Shown here: piece by piece, positions 46,436 through 59,131 of the stretch | How the letters are laid out: the number at the start of each line of letters is the position of its first letter | How positions within the stretch are numbered: the stretch's first letter is position 1 | DNA from: Gordius sp. MW1 | Taxonomy: Eukaryota > Nematomorpha > Gordioida > Gordea > Gordiidae | Assembly (NCBI GenBank): GCA_964036665.1 | Contig: OZ038533.1 | Location: forward strand, 18,658,575-18,722,574 | Length of the DNA stretch: 64,000 nt | Direction of reading: 5' to 3' | Position numbers and translations under genes: made by a program | Notes under the pieces: generated by a model | What the model was told of the DNA's origin: nothing | Database searches by the model: none | Seen by the model: the letters and a program-made list of their open reading frames with translations, nothing else

Positions 46436-47395
46436 AGGGAGGGGACAACCATATGTTTATCAAGGGCTCACAAACTGTCTGAAACTTTTACTAGAGATAT
46501 ATACATTACATCTCGCCCACCCCCCCCCCCCCCCCCGCTAAGTTATAAAATTAATAAATTGTATAAGTTATTGCTTAACCTGACTAAACACCTACAAGTA
46601 GGGCAAATCAATTAAGTTGATACTGCTTGGGCAGCCTAAAGGCAATTGGAAGAGCGAATAATTTAATTGGCAATTCACGTAGGCTAAATCATCACGAGAG
46701 CAGCAGCAGTGGTAATGAAAGTGAGATTCGATCGAGAAAATTTCGTTCAAATTTTCACAAACACACTACAGGTATGGCAAAAAATGGGGTTACCGGCAAC
46801 TAAATTATAATCCGTCAAAGAGCATACATAAATAATAACTCAAAGACAAATCAACTAATTTTTTGCATTTAGCCGAGGAGGGGTTGGCTCAAAAAACATA
46901 AAACGATCGAAATCAATGTTAAAAATGCAGCTAGTACTACTACTACAAACTTTCCCATGTCATCCATCCATCGATAAAACGTTAATTCGTGAACAAGGGG
47001 GGTGGGCATTAAACAGCTGTGCGCACCGAGGGGCGTGAGATATAAGAGAGGGGGGAGGGAAGAACTGCTGTTTTATCGTAAAATCGAGTAAAAGCAAATA
47101 GCATAGCATAGTAGGGTAATGAATGATATAAATTAAATAGCGTAGATATAGGTAGAGTGGTGGTTCTGCTAGGCAATAAATAATACGGTACAAAGAAAAA
47201 GAGGCAACAAACAGACAGAGAGCGAGAGAGAGAGCGAGAGATAAGTGAATGTATTGTTGTTATGGTTGCATAGCAAAATAATAGTTGTGTAGAATAGTAG
47301 AGAAATCATGCGGCGCGTAACGAAATGGAAATACGCACTAAATGCCGTAGGGGCTTTAGCTTTACTATAATACTATTAATATTACTATACTATTG
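46436..47395. other. Spacer with simple-sequence tracts, no gene seen
   Basis: A C-run at 46520, a GAGA tract near 47215-47240, and otherwise AT-rich sequence. No exon recognised. Confidence 0.4.
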
Positions 47396-47720
47396 CAACC
47401 GGAGATTTTTATTAAAGCGGAGCAGCATATATAGGTTTGCCAACGATTTTTAGGGGTTTATGCAAAAAATTTATAACTTATATCAATAATCCCCGAGATA
47501 TATATGCAAAAAAAATTTCTATAAAATCAGGATATCAAATCGTAAAATTTAGGATTAAGAAAGTTATTTTTCCTCTGCTACAATTATGTTTGCGCAACCG
47601 GCGAAGATTTTTATTAAAGCAGTAATTAAGGGGTTAAATGATATTAGGTCGGAGATATAATATGTAAAATTCTATAAATCAGGATATCAAATCTTAAAAT
47701 TCAGGATTCTATTCCACTCT
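47396..47720 (+). repeat. Two ~190-bp tandem copies
   Basis: GCAACCGG(A/C)GA.GATTTTTATTAAAG starts both units (near 47396 and 47594), and AATCAGGATATCAAATC recurs at 47525 and 47685. Confidence 0.65.
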
Positions 47721-47728
47721 CATACAAT

Positions 47729-47780
47729 CATGGGCGTAGCCAACAATGGAGGTAGAGGGGGGCAATAATGATTTAGAGAT
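47729..47780 (+). mobile_element. Family A MITE fragment
   Basis: CATGGGCGTAGCCAACAATGG to CAATAATGATTTAGAG; left third only. Confidence 0.7.
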
Positions 47781-47980
47781 TTGGCAACGATGTTTAAGGG
47801 TTATGAACAATTTTTACGCTTGAAATTTAATATTTAAGCACAGATCGGTGGATATATTTTAAAAAATTCTAGCACCTTCTACCTACAATTACGTTTGCAC
47901 TATTTAGTTCATTACTTAAGCCTAGCTAGAGGGTTAACACGCAGATAAGTTTCGATTTAAAACTACTTTGTCGCGTTGGC

Positions 47981-48107
47981 TAGGGGCGTAGCCAGGATGA
48001 AGGAGGGGCAAAATAGTTTTCACTAAATTTAGCCATAATACTATTAAATTTTTGGATTTAAAGGGGGGCAGCCGCCCCTCCCTGCCCCCCCCCCTAGCTA
48101 GGCCCAC
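47981..48107 (+). mobile_element. Family A MITE, shortened
   Basis: TAGGGGCGTAGCCAGGATG through CCTAGCTAGGCCCACG. Confidence 0.8.
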
Positions 48108-48626
48108 GAGTGATACTGTAATATAAGGAAAAGTTTGCATTTCTCCATCACGTGTCAACCTAATTTTGATTTCGATAGCGGGCTTGTCAGAAAACGCTAG
48201 CGCTAGCTAGCTGCTAATAGGTCAATGTAAAAAGGAGTCAAATGTAAACAAGAATGTTATATCACGAGTTTTACTCATTCCAAGGGAGGAAACCATAAAC
48301 TACAGTAAATAGTTTGAGACTTCGAGGGCTTTTGTTAAAAGTTTTTAAAGGGTGAAGATCAAAAATTAAAACAGCGGGGGTCAAAATGGCACGTTAAAGA
48401 AACCCATTATAAAATTGTTTGAAAAATGTTAATTTTTTAGCAGACATAAATTCAATTGTCAGCCCATCTTTCCAATTTACGTATTAAGATTATATATGTA
48501 ACTATTTCAATCAATAACTCATTGGTCCAAAACCTTAACCTACAGTGTCTTTGACTATCATCAGCATCATCCATAATTAACAAATTTTATGATATTTAAA
48601 TGTCCCCCACCCCCAAATCAAATTCG

Positions 48627-48774
48627 TAGCGAAACCAGCACTGGTATTAGAGGGGGGGGGCAATAATGATTTAAGGAGGGGCAAAATGAACATTTTTAAA
48701 AATTTTAGCCATAATTTGGATAAATCTACACAATTTTTTGAATTTATAGGGGGTGCCCCCCCCCCGGCTACGCT
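48627..48774 (+). mobile_element. Family A MITE
   Basis: CGTAGCGAAACCAGCACTGG through CCCCGGCTACG; the outermost bases are lost on both sides. Confidence 0.77.
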
Positions 48775-48776
48775 AG

Positions 48777-50280
48777 TATTCGTAATCTTCATCTAATAGG
48801 AAGCTGGTGGTGTGCTGTTGGTTTCCCAGGGGTCAGGTTGTATGCTGTTTGCCGAGTATAGATAAATCAATAAAAAATTAACGGAGCGCACACCACCCTG
48901 CATGATAAAGCTCAATCAACCCGGGGTAATATAATTACTTTGTAGGTAGGATACCTTAAAAAAATTGTTTTGGCTGGCATAAGAAAGATATAAGGCGGCG
49001 TTTAAAATTCATATTAATTAAAACACAATAATAATATTATAAAATTTAGAATGATGTTTTATAGCGTGAACTTTATATTTTATCAGGCTTAATGAAGTTT
49101 TCAAGGTGATTTCAAATCAAATATCAAGCTAAAAATTCAAAATAACCAATATCTTAGTTAGACAGGACTTAGATTAAAGGACAGATATATTTTTTAAGCA
49201 ACTGTTTAAATATCTTTTAAAATGAGAAAATAGGAACTGGAAAAAGTTTATTAATAAATTAATAAGGGGTGAAATAACAAAATTCTAAAATTTGAACCAT
49301 TTTAATATGAACAAACAAATTTTGGGTCTTAGTAGTTATTTTTCAAGCGCCCATTATAAAGGGATCCGTTTACAATAATGATTTATATAATTGTGCAAAT
49401 GGCTAATTATTGAGAGGAGCCATGATCAATAAAAAACTACCAAATCTTAAAATATTTCATCATTATCATATACTAAGAAATATAAAATGTAAACGTTAAG
49501 GTATAGAAGGGACTAAGAAGGTATAATTTATATTGTAATAAATGGTAAATAATCAATATTAAACACGTCAAATAAATAGACAATATTTGCAATTTTAATT
49601 GCCAAAACTTTGCCATATAATTAGATTACATATAAAGAGATATAACCATAATTTATAATATTTACCTTAATATGAATTTAAAGAATTAGAATACAAAGAA
49701 CAACGTTCTCCATTTATCTACGAAGGGCCAATAAAACAGCCAAGGTTGCGTTTGTAAACATATGTTAACCGAGCTAAATTCATATGACGAAAATATTTTT
49801 ACACATGTCATATTTGGCCTTATTGATGACATTAAGCGGATGGCTAATGTTAAACTCTCAAGCATAACATTATAGAAAATTTCAAAGTTTAATAGCCTGA
49901 CAAAATTCGTAAAATTATGTTTTGGTAAATGATGTCATTTATAGCTTATAGCTTTAAATTAAAATTCAATTTCTGTAGTGGTGTCACATAACCAAATGCG
50001 ACTTACTCTAAGATTTGTGGAACGTTATTTAAAATTGTATATAGGTATAGAATGATCTAATCGAGCTTGACTGTCTATACTAATATGGTTATCATTTTTA
50101 CCAACAACTTGTTAGAATAGCCAAATAACAGGTAAAAGTATTTGTAAAAGTTACAATATCATGTTTAATACAAATAAGAATACCAGATATGGTTCAAAAT
50201 GCAGATAACACAGCTTTATTAGACAAATATTTAGTTGCAAATGCAAACTTAGACAAACTTAACTATAAACGATAACACTA
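48777..50280. other. AT-rich spacer, no gene or repeat family seen
   Basis: About 1.5 kb, notably free of the A and B families. No exon recognised. Confidence 0.4.
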
Positions 50281-50296
50281 GTGTATCGTTCTCGTC

Positions 50297-50425
50297 TCGG
50301 TCTCGAAAGCGAAATCTCGTCTCGGGAGCGATTATAAGAATCATAATCTCGTCTAGTCTTGGGTTAAATAAAATCTCGGTCTAGTCTCGTCTCGACGAGA
50401 ATTCTCGACATGTCTCGACTTTAAA
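50297..50425. repeat. (TCTCG)-rich degenerate tract
   Basis: Many TCTCGTCTCGG, TCTCGTCTAG and CTCGACGAGA motifs. A similar tract is at 60806-60925, so this is probably the end of a dispersed element. Confidence 0.6.
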
Positions 50426-50529
50426 AAAAATTCATACTATATAAATTTTTCCCCTGATTTTTTTGTAAATTATGATATCTCCTCTTCTATATCAGTTATT
50501 TTGTCCCACAGTCGTGGGGTTTATTTTGA

Positions 50530-52290
50530 TTATTTTCTTCCATCTTGACCGGGTGAGGGCCATATTCTGACTAATCTCTTTTGTTTTCATTACTTTATCG
50601 ACTTGCCCTTTCCACGTGACACGGGGTCGTTTGCCCGGTACCTCCATGTCTAGTACTTTTCGATATACGACATTCGTGTCCCTTCTATGCCATTACCATG
50701 TTAGCCGATTTTCGTTAATCATGTCCGCCATAGGTTGAATACCCATTTTTGTCATGAGAAAGTCATTCGTCTAATGGTCGAGCCTAGTATACCCCAAACG
50801 TCACCGTAGCATTCTCATCTCTGTGGCTTGTAATAGCTTTCCTTCCGTGGTGTTTAATACCCATGTTTCACTTCCATCGATTAACACCGGTCTTACGATG
50901 GATTTGTAAGCTTTGATCTTCAACCATATTGGCATTGTCGCACATTACACCGGATATACTTCGCCATTTAAGCCGTCTTTTTTGGATGCGAGCATTCACT
51001 TCCGTTGCGCAACCTCCCTTTTGATGTAACATCGAGCCGAGGTATGTAAACCTGTCTACTTTTGGGTACTTTAGATGGCATCCAGCGATGGGTTGCCTGT
51101 ACTATTCATTTCCATGTAAACCGTTTTCGATCGTTGACCTTTAAACCATAACCAGCTAAACGCTTTGACCACTATTCGGCTTCTTCGAATACTTTCTTCC
51201 TTGTTTCCTCGAATAGTACTATATCATCGGCATAATGTCCCTCGTTATCGTGTCTCTAATTATATTAAATAAAAAGGGACTTAAAGCAGATCGTTGATGT
51301 AATCCAATTTTAACCCGAAAAGATTTAAAGTCTCCAACTGTCGTCCTAACGCAATAGTTTGAGGCTTCATAAATATTTTTCATAAGCCGTTTATATGCGT
51401 CAGGGATATTATGTTTTCTTAGGCACCACCATATTAAATCGCGGGGGACCGTGTCGTAAGCTTTCTCCAAGTCGATAAAGACCATATGTTAGTACTTATC
51501 CATCATTTGTCTTAGTGCGAAGATTGGGTCGATTGTGGATTTGCCGGCCACAAATCCGAATTAGTTAGACGATATTTCCACCTCGTTTTTCAGCCTTGTT
51601 ACTAAGATTCTTTCCAAAAGCTTCAAGGAGTGGCAGGTTAGCTTGATACCTCTGTAATTGCCACAGTCTTGAGGGTCTCCTTTGCCTTTAAATAAGGGTA
51701 TAATCGTGTTTGCTCTCCATTGATTAGGAATTTGCTCTTCTACCAATATCTTGTTAAGAAGGTTCGTCAGGGTGGTGACTCCTTCTTCACGACATCCGAG
51801 CAATGCTTCCATAGGTATTCCATCTGGGCCATTTGCTTTTCCTTTTTGCATCTTGTTCATTTGTGTCCTAACTTCATTCTCCTGAAAGAGTTTGACCATA
51901 CTTATATTGGGCTCTATTTTAAGAAGGGAATCATTTGCAATATTCATAAGGTTGTTAAAATAACCCTTCCACCTTTCCATCACTTCCTTCGGCTTGAATA
52001 AGGTTTCACCTTTCTCGTTTTTGACAATTTTAAGAACTCCGACATCGCGACTTTTCTTCTCCCTTATCTTGGCCAATTTGTACATAAGTCTATCGCCCCC
52101 TGATCCAGTTTGTTTGCCATCTCGGTGTACGCGGCATTCTTCGCTTTTTGCGGCCGTCCCTATACTCTTGATAATCCTCCGACTTCTTTGATTTATGCCA
52201 CCGTCTATATGGATTTTTCTTTCTTTCGATGAAATCCCTAACCGATTGATCCCACCACCATAGTTCCCTATTCATAGCTTTGCCTCCTTT
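50530..52290 (-). pseudogene. RTE LINE copy 1: reverse transcriptase remains
   Basis: Readable pieces include ALLGCREEGVTTLTNLLNKI, NTIIPLFKGKGDPQDCGNYR, VFIDLEKAYDTVPRDLIWW, IGLHQRSALSPFLFNII and YADDIVL (near 51225, after a small deletion). Stops and frameshifts are frequent. Confidence 0.88.
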
Positions 52291-52459
52291 GATCTGTCCT
52301 AGAACACAAATCGCTGTTTCCTTTATGTCCTTAGATAGCGTCTACCAATCGTCGTCTACGTCCCTTTGATACTTCCTTGTACCCAAGAGTGAGGAGGCTT
52401 TTTGATGGTATTTTTCGTTTGTTGGCGTATTCTTTAGCATTTCATATCGAATCCGAGGT

Positions 52460-53266
52460 TCATAACCTTCTTTCGGGAAATACTCTTCTGTCAAGATCCA
52501 TAACAATGGGACGATGTTGTCTGGCGATTTCTTCTCTCAATATCACTTCGCAATCCTTGATGCTCCATAAATCCTTTCGTCGTATAAACAAATAGTCAAT
52601 TTGACTAAAATGCTTCCCACTTCTATAGGTCACAATATGATCTTCGCGTTTTTGAAAATAGGTGTTAACGATCGTCATGTCATATGCTTGGGATACTTGG
52701 AGAAGTTTTTCCCTTCTTTTTTCTTCAGAACATGCCCATAGTCTCGATGATTGCGTTCATACCCTAGGCGATCTTTCCCTACGTGAGCGTTGAAATCGGC
52801 TTCACACCATGCCCATAGCCTCCATGATTGCGTTCATACCCTAGGCGATCTTTCTCTACGTGAGCCTTGAAATCGGCCCCCAATAACTAGCCTTTCTTCC
52901 TGTCGAATTCGTTGTATTTCCTTTTTTAATGAATAGAAGAATATGTATAGAATTACTTAAGTCCACGCACATAACGGTTAGGAGGCCCCCTTGATCTGCA
53001 TTCTTCACCCACATTAGCCTGTCAGAACAACGCTTGACTTCCACCACCTTGTCCTTGAACGATTCGCTTAGAACGATACCGACCCCGTTTCTACCATTTG
53101 GTGATCCACTGTAGAAAAACTTGTATCCTTCTCCTAATTCCCGAGCTTTCGTTCCGTTCCATCACCTCTCTTGTAGACAGGCGATGTGTACCTTTCTTCT
53201 TTTTAGCATTTGTGCGACCTCGATGCTCATCCCCGTCATTGTTCCCACATTCCAGCACGTTATTCG
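52460..53266 (-). pseudogene. RTE LINE copy 1: endonuclease remains
   Basis: TCWNVGTMTGMSIEVAQML, KRCSDRLMWVKNADQGGL and YRSGKHFSQIDYLFIRRKD survive in different frames. A ~73-bp segment is tandemly duplicated at 52730-52875. Confidence 0.85.
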
Positions 53267-53523
53267 CATTCTTTCAACAACTAATTTCCTTAACCGCCTT
53301 CGTTGTGAGTTAGGCAGTAACCCTAGTGTATTTTTCACATTGCACGGGCGGGATATGCAGTGCGCGTCGTTTGTGAAGGACGCCCTAGCCTTTTGTAAAA
53401 TCTTGTTTGAAACTATCATTATTTTGGAGTTGGTTTTTATAGCCGTTTTCGACCTGACGCCAACCCTCCACTTTTTGCACACGGACTTGGGACTGTCGTA
53501 GGCAGTGTTGTAAATTATGATAT

Positions 53524-54001
53524 GTATATATATATAATTGAAAAAAGGACTACCGAAAAACCCTATGAACATGTTTAATACGCTTGTGCTACTTCACTTA
53601 TTATTACCCGTTATTATTTTTATATCTGTTATTTCTTTGTAACTTCAAATAAAGTTCAATTTTATAAAATATGTTATTATTGCACGTTACTTAATTGTAA
53701 AGAGTTACTTATCAATTATTACAAACAGTTTCTATAGTATGGGCAGGTGAAAAAAATTTATTAAATTTGTAAAGCTTTCCTGTCTGCTACCATATTCAAA
53801 AATAGTTCAATTAATAAAAATATTTATTTTAGACACGTTAAATTAATGGTTTATTTAATTTAATTGCTTATTTGAACTAGCTGGGACTGTTATTTAGCAT
53901 CGAAAAAAAATAAGAAGACCCTTTATATCAATGTTTAAAACATTTGATATAAATCTTATCTTTTTGTTCTTAAAGTATTTATTGTATTTTCATTATAATA
54001 C
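53524..54001. other. AT-rich spacer, nothing recognised
   Basis: Between RTE copy 1 and a family X repeat. Confidence 0.35.
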
Positions 54002-55012
54002 TAGATGAACCCGGCAAACGTTGTTTTGCCATTTACCCGGGTGTATTAGCAGAATATATATCATCTTACAGATAAATTTCAATAGATTAAGAATATATCA
54101 AATATAATTGGTAAGTGTTTAGTATGCAAAAATTTTTAAACAGATAGTTAAAGAGGGTCCAAGGCCCAGACCCACTTTAATTTATTTAGCCACGCAGGAG
54201 GGATTTCTTTCTTTCATCTTCATAAAATATGTATTTTTATAATCACGCAGGAGGGGACACGACCGTCCTATAATAATAATAATTGACGTGAAAAATAAGC
54301 AAAAAAATGACTTTGATTTAAAATGGGCGTACGCAGGTTTTGAATTAGGATGAGGCAGAATTAAAAAAAAATTTCCTGACACCAAAAAAAAATAATTTAA
54401 AAATTTTTTAGCGAGTAAAAAAAAGGTCTCGACATCCAAAAATTGTCCTTACCAAAAATTTTCCTGAGGGCATAAAAAGGTCATCGACTATCCAAAATTT
54501 TGGCAGTGGCTAATTAGGGAGGGGCAGTGGCTAATTAAGAAAGGGCAGTGAGTAATTGGGGGGGGGGGGGGCAAAACATAATTTTTTTTAATTTTTAAGG
54601 TTTTTTGTATTGAAAATTTTTTTTATTTTAAATTAGGGGGGGGGCAGCCCCCCCCCCTCTGCGTACGCCCATGTAATTTAATGTTTTAAATCGTAAAAAG
54701 TTTCCATTTTCCACAGCATATGACTAAATTTATCACAACACTACCTACACGCATGCTGCACATGCACACACATAGTTTCATTTAGATACGCAGTACGTCA
54801 TGAGGTTGCGTTTAATTGACGATTTATTAAACGCATAAAACAAAATATCTCGAAAACTACTGGACCAATTGTCTCGAACAAATCTTAAAACATGCTCCGA
54901 AGTGTAAGGAATAAAGTGGGAAATTTTGAGCCAAATCGGTCTGGTAGTTTTTCAAAATTGGTGGCGGCATACACACAAACATACATAGTTTCATTTTTAT
55001 ATATAAGATATT
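54002..55012 (+). repeat. Family X dispersed repeat with nested MITE
   Basis: Begins TAGATGAACCCGGCAAACG, contains GAAAACTACTGGACCAATTG and ACATGCTCCGAAGTG, and ends AGTTTCATTTTTATATATAAGAT. The same ends bound the copy at 56142. A family A copy lies inside. Probably a non-autonomous retroelement, class not settled. Confidence 0.72.
54323..54673 (+). mobile_element. Family A MITE, long variant
   Basis: ATGGGCGTACGCAGGTTTTG through CTCTGCGTACGCCCATG. Both ends carry the same GTACGC change, and the interior is longer than usual with repeated GGGCAGTG(G/A)(C/G)TAATT. Confidence 0.82.
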
Positions 55013-55321
55013 GGGGAAGAGCATATTAATACTTATTAATTGCTAAGCAATTTATTTATGGTAAAGTTTAGCATAAGCCTTAAAGAAATGTCACTGAGTT
55101 TTAAATGTAATTTAAGTTTCTTCTACAAAATAAACGCATAACCATGACTTAAAATACTTTGTAGAATCTAATGTTTATATTCCTCTGGTTCATTCATATG
55201 GTAACGGGTCTGACCTGATTTAATATGAAAGAAAATTTTTATGCAGCAATAAAACATTTAAGCTTCATATACTATACGTCATATGACGTCATTATTAAGT
55301 GCTAACATGTATAAAACAACG

Positions 55322-55526
55322 TATAAAACAAAAAAACGTGACCCCTCGAAAACTACTGGACCGATTTGGCTCGAACAAATCTTAAAACATGCTCCGGAGT
55401 ATGGGGAATAATCTGTGAAATTTCGAGCCAAATCAATCTGGTAGTTTTCCAAATTTGGTGGTGGCATACACACAAACATACAAACAAACACACAAACACA
55501 CATAGTTTCATTTTTATATATAAGAT
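55322..55526 (+). repeat. Family X repeat, 5'-truncated
   Basis: Starts at CTCGAAAACTACTGGACCG, ends AGTTTCATTTTTATATATAAGAT. Loss of only the left part suggests target-primed reverse transcription. Confidence 0.7.
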
Positions 55527-56141
55527 TGTTATGAAAACACAAAACAGCGTGTGGATACTTCTCGTCATTATATATAATATAAATAAAATGCACACATTAC
55601 AAAGTTGTAATAAAATTTATAAAAGTAGCATTATTACTAAATTAATAACATAAAAATTTTGAGGTTTTAATAAATTGCACCAATATAATTTAACACAAAT
55701 ACCTTTACATTCAAAAGTAAACCATTCTTTTATAGTGTAATACAATATTATAAAATGTCCCAAATATAAACTTACAAATTTTATTAGCCACAAGATAAAT
55801 ATTTACTAAAAAAATTTAAGCTTATATATTTTTGTTTTGCGAAATAGTAACATTTACAGAAATTTACTAGATTATAATGCACCTGCCAACCCCACCATCA
55901 TAATGTAAAGTAAAATGGCAAAATAAAGGCATAATATGTTTTTTAGCTTGAAAAATCTAGAGATGTGCCATGATGAGTTCAAACATAAATCTTGGCAGAC
56001 TCGTGTTACAACTCAAAATCTATTGTTTGGCAGGCACAGAAATCACAGGGGGTTCAAAATATCTTTAGCCTTTAGATATGCTTTTACAATTGTTACGATC
56101 ATACTTTATGTTTCGACGACAATTGTTTGTATAAAATACTA
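55527..56141. other. AT-rich spacer, nothing recognised
   Basis: No exon and no A, B or C family copy seen. Confidence 0.35.
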
Positions 56142-56487
56142 GATGAACCCGGCAAACGTTGTTTTGCCATTTACCCGGGTGTATTAAATCAGTTGGAATT
56201 TAAGGGCATATATGATGATAAAGCGGTTATTGAAGTAAAAATAAAGTTTGATGTTTATATGTTCGTCTTCTATTGTTCTATTTCCGTATACAGTGCAAGT
56301 GCAACGCGTACGAATACTCGAAAACTACTGGACCGATTTGGCTCGTACAAATCTTAAAACATGCTCCGGAGTGTCAGAAATAAACTGTGAAATTTTGAGC
56401 CAAATCGGTCTGGTAGTTTTTCAAAATTGGTGGCGTCATATATACACACACACACACACATATAGTTTCATTTTTATATATAAGATA
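56142..56487 (+). repeat. Family X repeat, complete short copy
   Basis: TAGATGAACCCGGCAAACG to AGTTTCATTTTTATATATAAGAT with a CA-repeat before the end; 346 bp. Confidence 0.75.
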
Positions 56488-56893
56488 TTCATTATTATCT
56501 ATATTATTATTCATATGTTTTGGTACCAAATGGACACAAAACGTTTGATGTTTTAGTTTTCCTATTTTATATGTTGAACTTAAACCCTGATTAAAAAACC
56601 TTTTCAACAATTAAAAATATCATCACATAAAACAGAATGATGTGACTGTTGCGAAATTCGAAGATGTTTTAGTAATAATACTACCTAATCAGAACTCTTG
56701 TTTGTATGTGTCCTATATGTAAATACGTGAAAGAAGAATAGTTTAATTTATTATAACTTTTATTTGTATCATTTTCTACAGATTATATTATTGCTATAAT
56801 TATAGGTTTTAATATTGTAAGCCAAAGCCGAGTTTGTAGAAACCATATGACTTGGTTATTTTAATTCTTTTGTCTTAGCTTTGTCTTTGTTCA

Positions 56894-58294
56894 TTAATAT
56901 GTCCCCTCCCTGACCCTCTTCTTCTTTATCGTGTTGAAAATCCCACAGACGTGGGGTAAGTTTTCAGCAGCCTTCCATCTGAGTCGCGTACATGCCATGC
57001 CAATTTCCATCTGTTTGACGTCCATATCCTTTTCGACCAGTCGTTTCCAGGTGGCACGTGGTCTGCCCCTTCCTCTTCTTCCAGGCACGTCCATCTCCAG
57101 CGTTCGCCATGTGACATCGTCCTCGTCTCTTCGTAATACATGGCCGTACCACCGCAGTCGATTTTCTCTTAAGAAGTCCTTCGTCGCTTGTATACCCATC
57201 TTTGTCATCAAGGATTCGTTCGTCATGCGATCCAGCTTGGTGTAGCCTAAGCTCCATCGCACCATTCTCATTTCCGTGGCTTGCAAGAGTTTCTCCTCCG
57301 CGGTGGTTACAGCCCATGTTTCGCTCCCGTAAAGCAAGACCGGTCGCACGATGGTTTTGTACGCCTTGCTTTTCAACCAAATTGGTATCTTTTTGTCACA
57401 CATGACACCGGAGATGCTGCGCCACTTGAGCCATGCTTTCTTGATCCGAGAATGAACTTCGGCGGTACATCCTCCTTCTTGATGTGATAGCGAGCCAAGA
57501 TATGTGAACTTATCAACCTCCGTGTACATTGGACCGTCATTTTTGTGCATTTGCGGACTACTGCCCATCATTTGCATGTAAACCGTTTTCTTCTCGCTGA
57601 CCTTTAGACCGAATTCCAAAAAACGTTCTGACCATTTTTTCGCCTGATGAAAAACCCCTTCTCTTGTTTCATCGCATAGGACAATATCATCGGCATATAG
57701 CATAGTCCAAGGGGCTGGCTTGTGCAAGTCCTTTGTTATTGTATCCATAATTAGATTAAACAAGAATGGGCTTAACGCTGACCCTTGATGTAGTCCAATC
57801 ATTATTCGGAAGGGTTTCGTTTCTCCTACGGTAGTCCTAACAGATGCAACCGCGCCATTATACATTTCCTTGATAAGTCGAACATATCCTTCGGGTATAT
57901 TTCTGGCTCTAAGGGACCACCATATTAAGTCTCTCGGAACCGTATCGTAGGCCTTTTCTAAATCGATGAAGACCATGTGTAAGTTCTTTCTTATGTCGCC
58001 ATATTTTTCCATCGTCTGCTTCAACGCAAAGATTGGAGCCATCGTTGATTTACCGGCCACGAATCCAAACTGATTGGGCGAGAGACAAACTTCGTCATTG
58101 AGCCTTTTCACTAGCACCCTTTCTAGTAGTTTTAGTAAGTGGCAGGTCAACTTGATACCTCTAAAGTTGCCACATTCCTGCGCGTCTCCTTTGCCGTTGT
58201 ATATGGGTATGATCGTACCTCCATTGGTCAGTTGCCACATTCCTGCGCGTCTCCTTTGCCTTTGTATATGGGTATGATCGTACTTTCCCTCCAT
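56894..58294 (-). pseudogene. RTE LINE copy 2: reverse transcriptase
   Basis: A 466-codon frame: GTIIPIYNGKGDAQECGNFR, VFIDLEKAYDTVPRDLIWW, MIGLHQGSALSPFLFNLIMD, active site MLYADDIVL, then SWxLGYTKLDRM-like thumb sequence and NRLRWYGHVLRR. These are standard RTE-clade RT motifs, all intact. The N-terminal part of the ORF is in another frame, so this is not a complete gene. Confidence 0.9.
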
Positions 58295-58305
58295 TGGTCA
58301 GGGAT
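58165..58305 (-). repeat. ~70-bp tandem duplication within the RT region
   Basis: TTGCCACATTCCTGCGCGTC begins each of two adjacent units, both ending CTCCATTGGTCAG. The peptide IIPIYxGKGDAQECGN is therefore encoded twice, in two frames, and the frame change falls at this duplication. Confidence 0.9.
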
Positions 58306-59131
58306 ACTACTCTCATACAGCATAGCGTTAAATAGCCCTGTCATTATGTCGATTCCTTCTCCTTTGCACCCAAGCCAAGCTTCGATCGGTAAATCATCGG
58401 GACCTAGCGCTTTCCCTTTCCGCATCTTCGTTAGTTGCGCTCCTACTTCATAAGCCTGCAATGGTAAAACCAAGTTCGAGTTCGGTTCCACCCTCTCTAG
58501 CGGTCTTCTATCATTTGTTTTGTTCATCATATTTTGGAAATAATGTTTCCATCTTTTGATGACTTCCTTCGGTTTGCACAACGTTCGTCCCTCTTCGCTT
58601 TTAATGACTTTCAGTGTCCCGACATCTCGACTTTTTTTCTCCCTGATCTTTGCGAGTTTATACATGACTATGTCGCCGCCCTTGGTATCGAGCTTGTTTG
58701 CCATATCGGTGTAAGCCTCGTTCTTCGCTATCGCAACCGCTATCTTAGCTTTGCGTTTCGCTTCACGATATGCCACGTAGTCTTCTCCTTTCTTCGTTTT
58801 GTACCATCGTAGGTACAACGCCTTCTTTTCTTCTATAGCCTCTTTGACCGAGTCATTCCACCACCATAGTTCACGCTTGTGAGCTCTGCCGCCCTTAGTT
58901 CGTCCCAAGAAAGGCCGTTTCCTTTAGAACATTTGCAACGCACCTTTTGTTAATGTCGCCCCCCAAGCCTGCAACCTTCAAGAGCGGAGTTGCTCGAGCG
59001 TGAAACATTTCATTTGCGCGATCATCCTTAAGCTTTTCGTACTTTGTCCTTGGTGTGTAGACTTTTCTCCTTTCGGGAAAAATCTTTCTTGCTATATCTT
59101 GGCGATTTCTTCCCCCGGTATAACCTTGCAA
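58228..59131 (-). pseudogene. RTE LINE copy 2: linker between endonuclease and RT
   Basis: Two overlapping frames: FPERRKVYTPRTKYEKLKDD (58895-59131) and HKRELWWWNDSVKEAIEEKK to WLGCKGEGIDIMTGLFNAML (58228-58908). This is the normal RTE linker and start of the RT domain, broken by one frame change. Confidence 0.85.

Larger units (their letters stand above)
50479..53507 (-). mobile_element. RTE-clade LINE, copy 1, full length but decayed
   Basis: 3.03 kb bounded by a perfect 16-bp duplication TTGTAAATTATGATAT (50463-50478, 53508-53523). It carries fragments of an apurinic-type endonuclease and a reverse transcriptase in several frames, homologous to copy 2. A full-length insertion with target duplication marks past retrotransposition; the ORF is dead. 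Confidence 0.92.

Noticed and set aside
51720-53501. Plus-strand ORFs across RTE copy 1
   Set aside because: They are antisense shadows of the endonuclease and RT remains on the minus strand.
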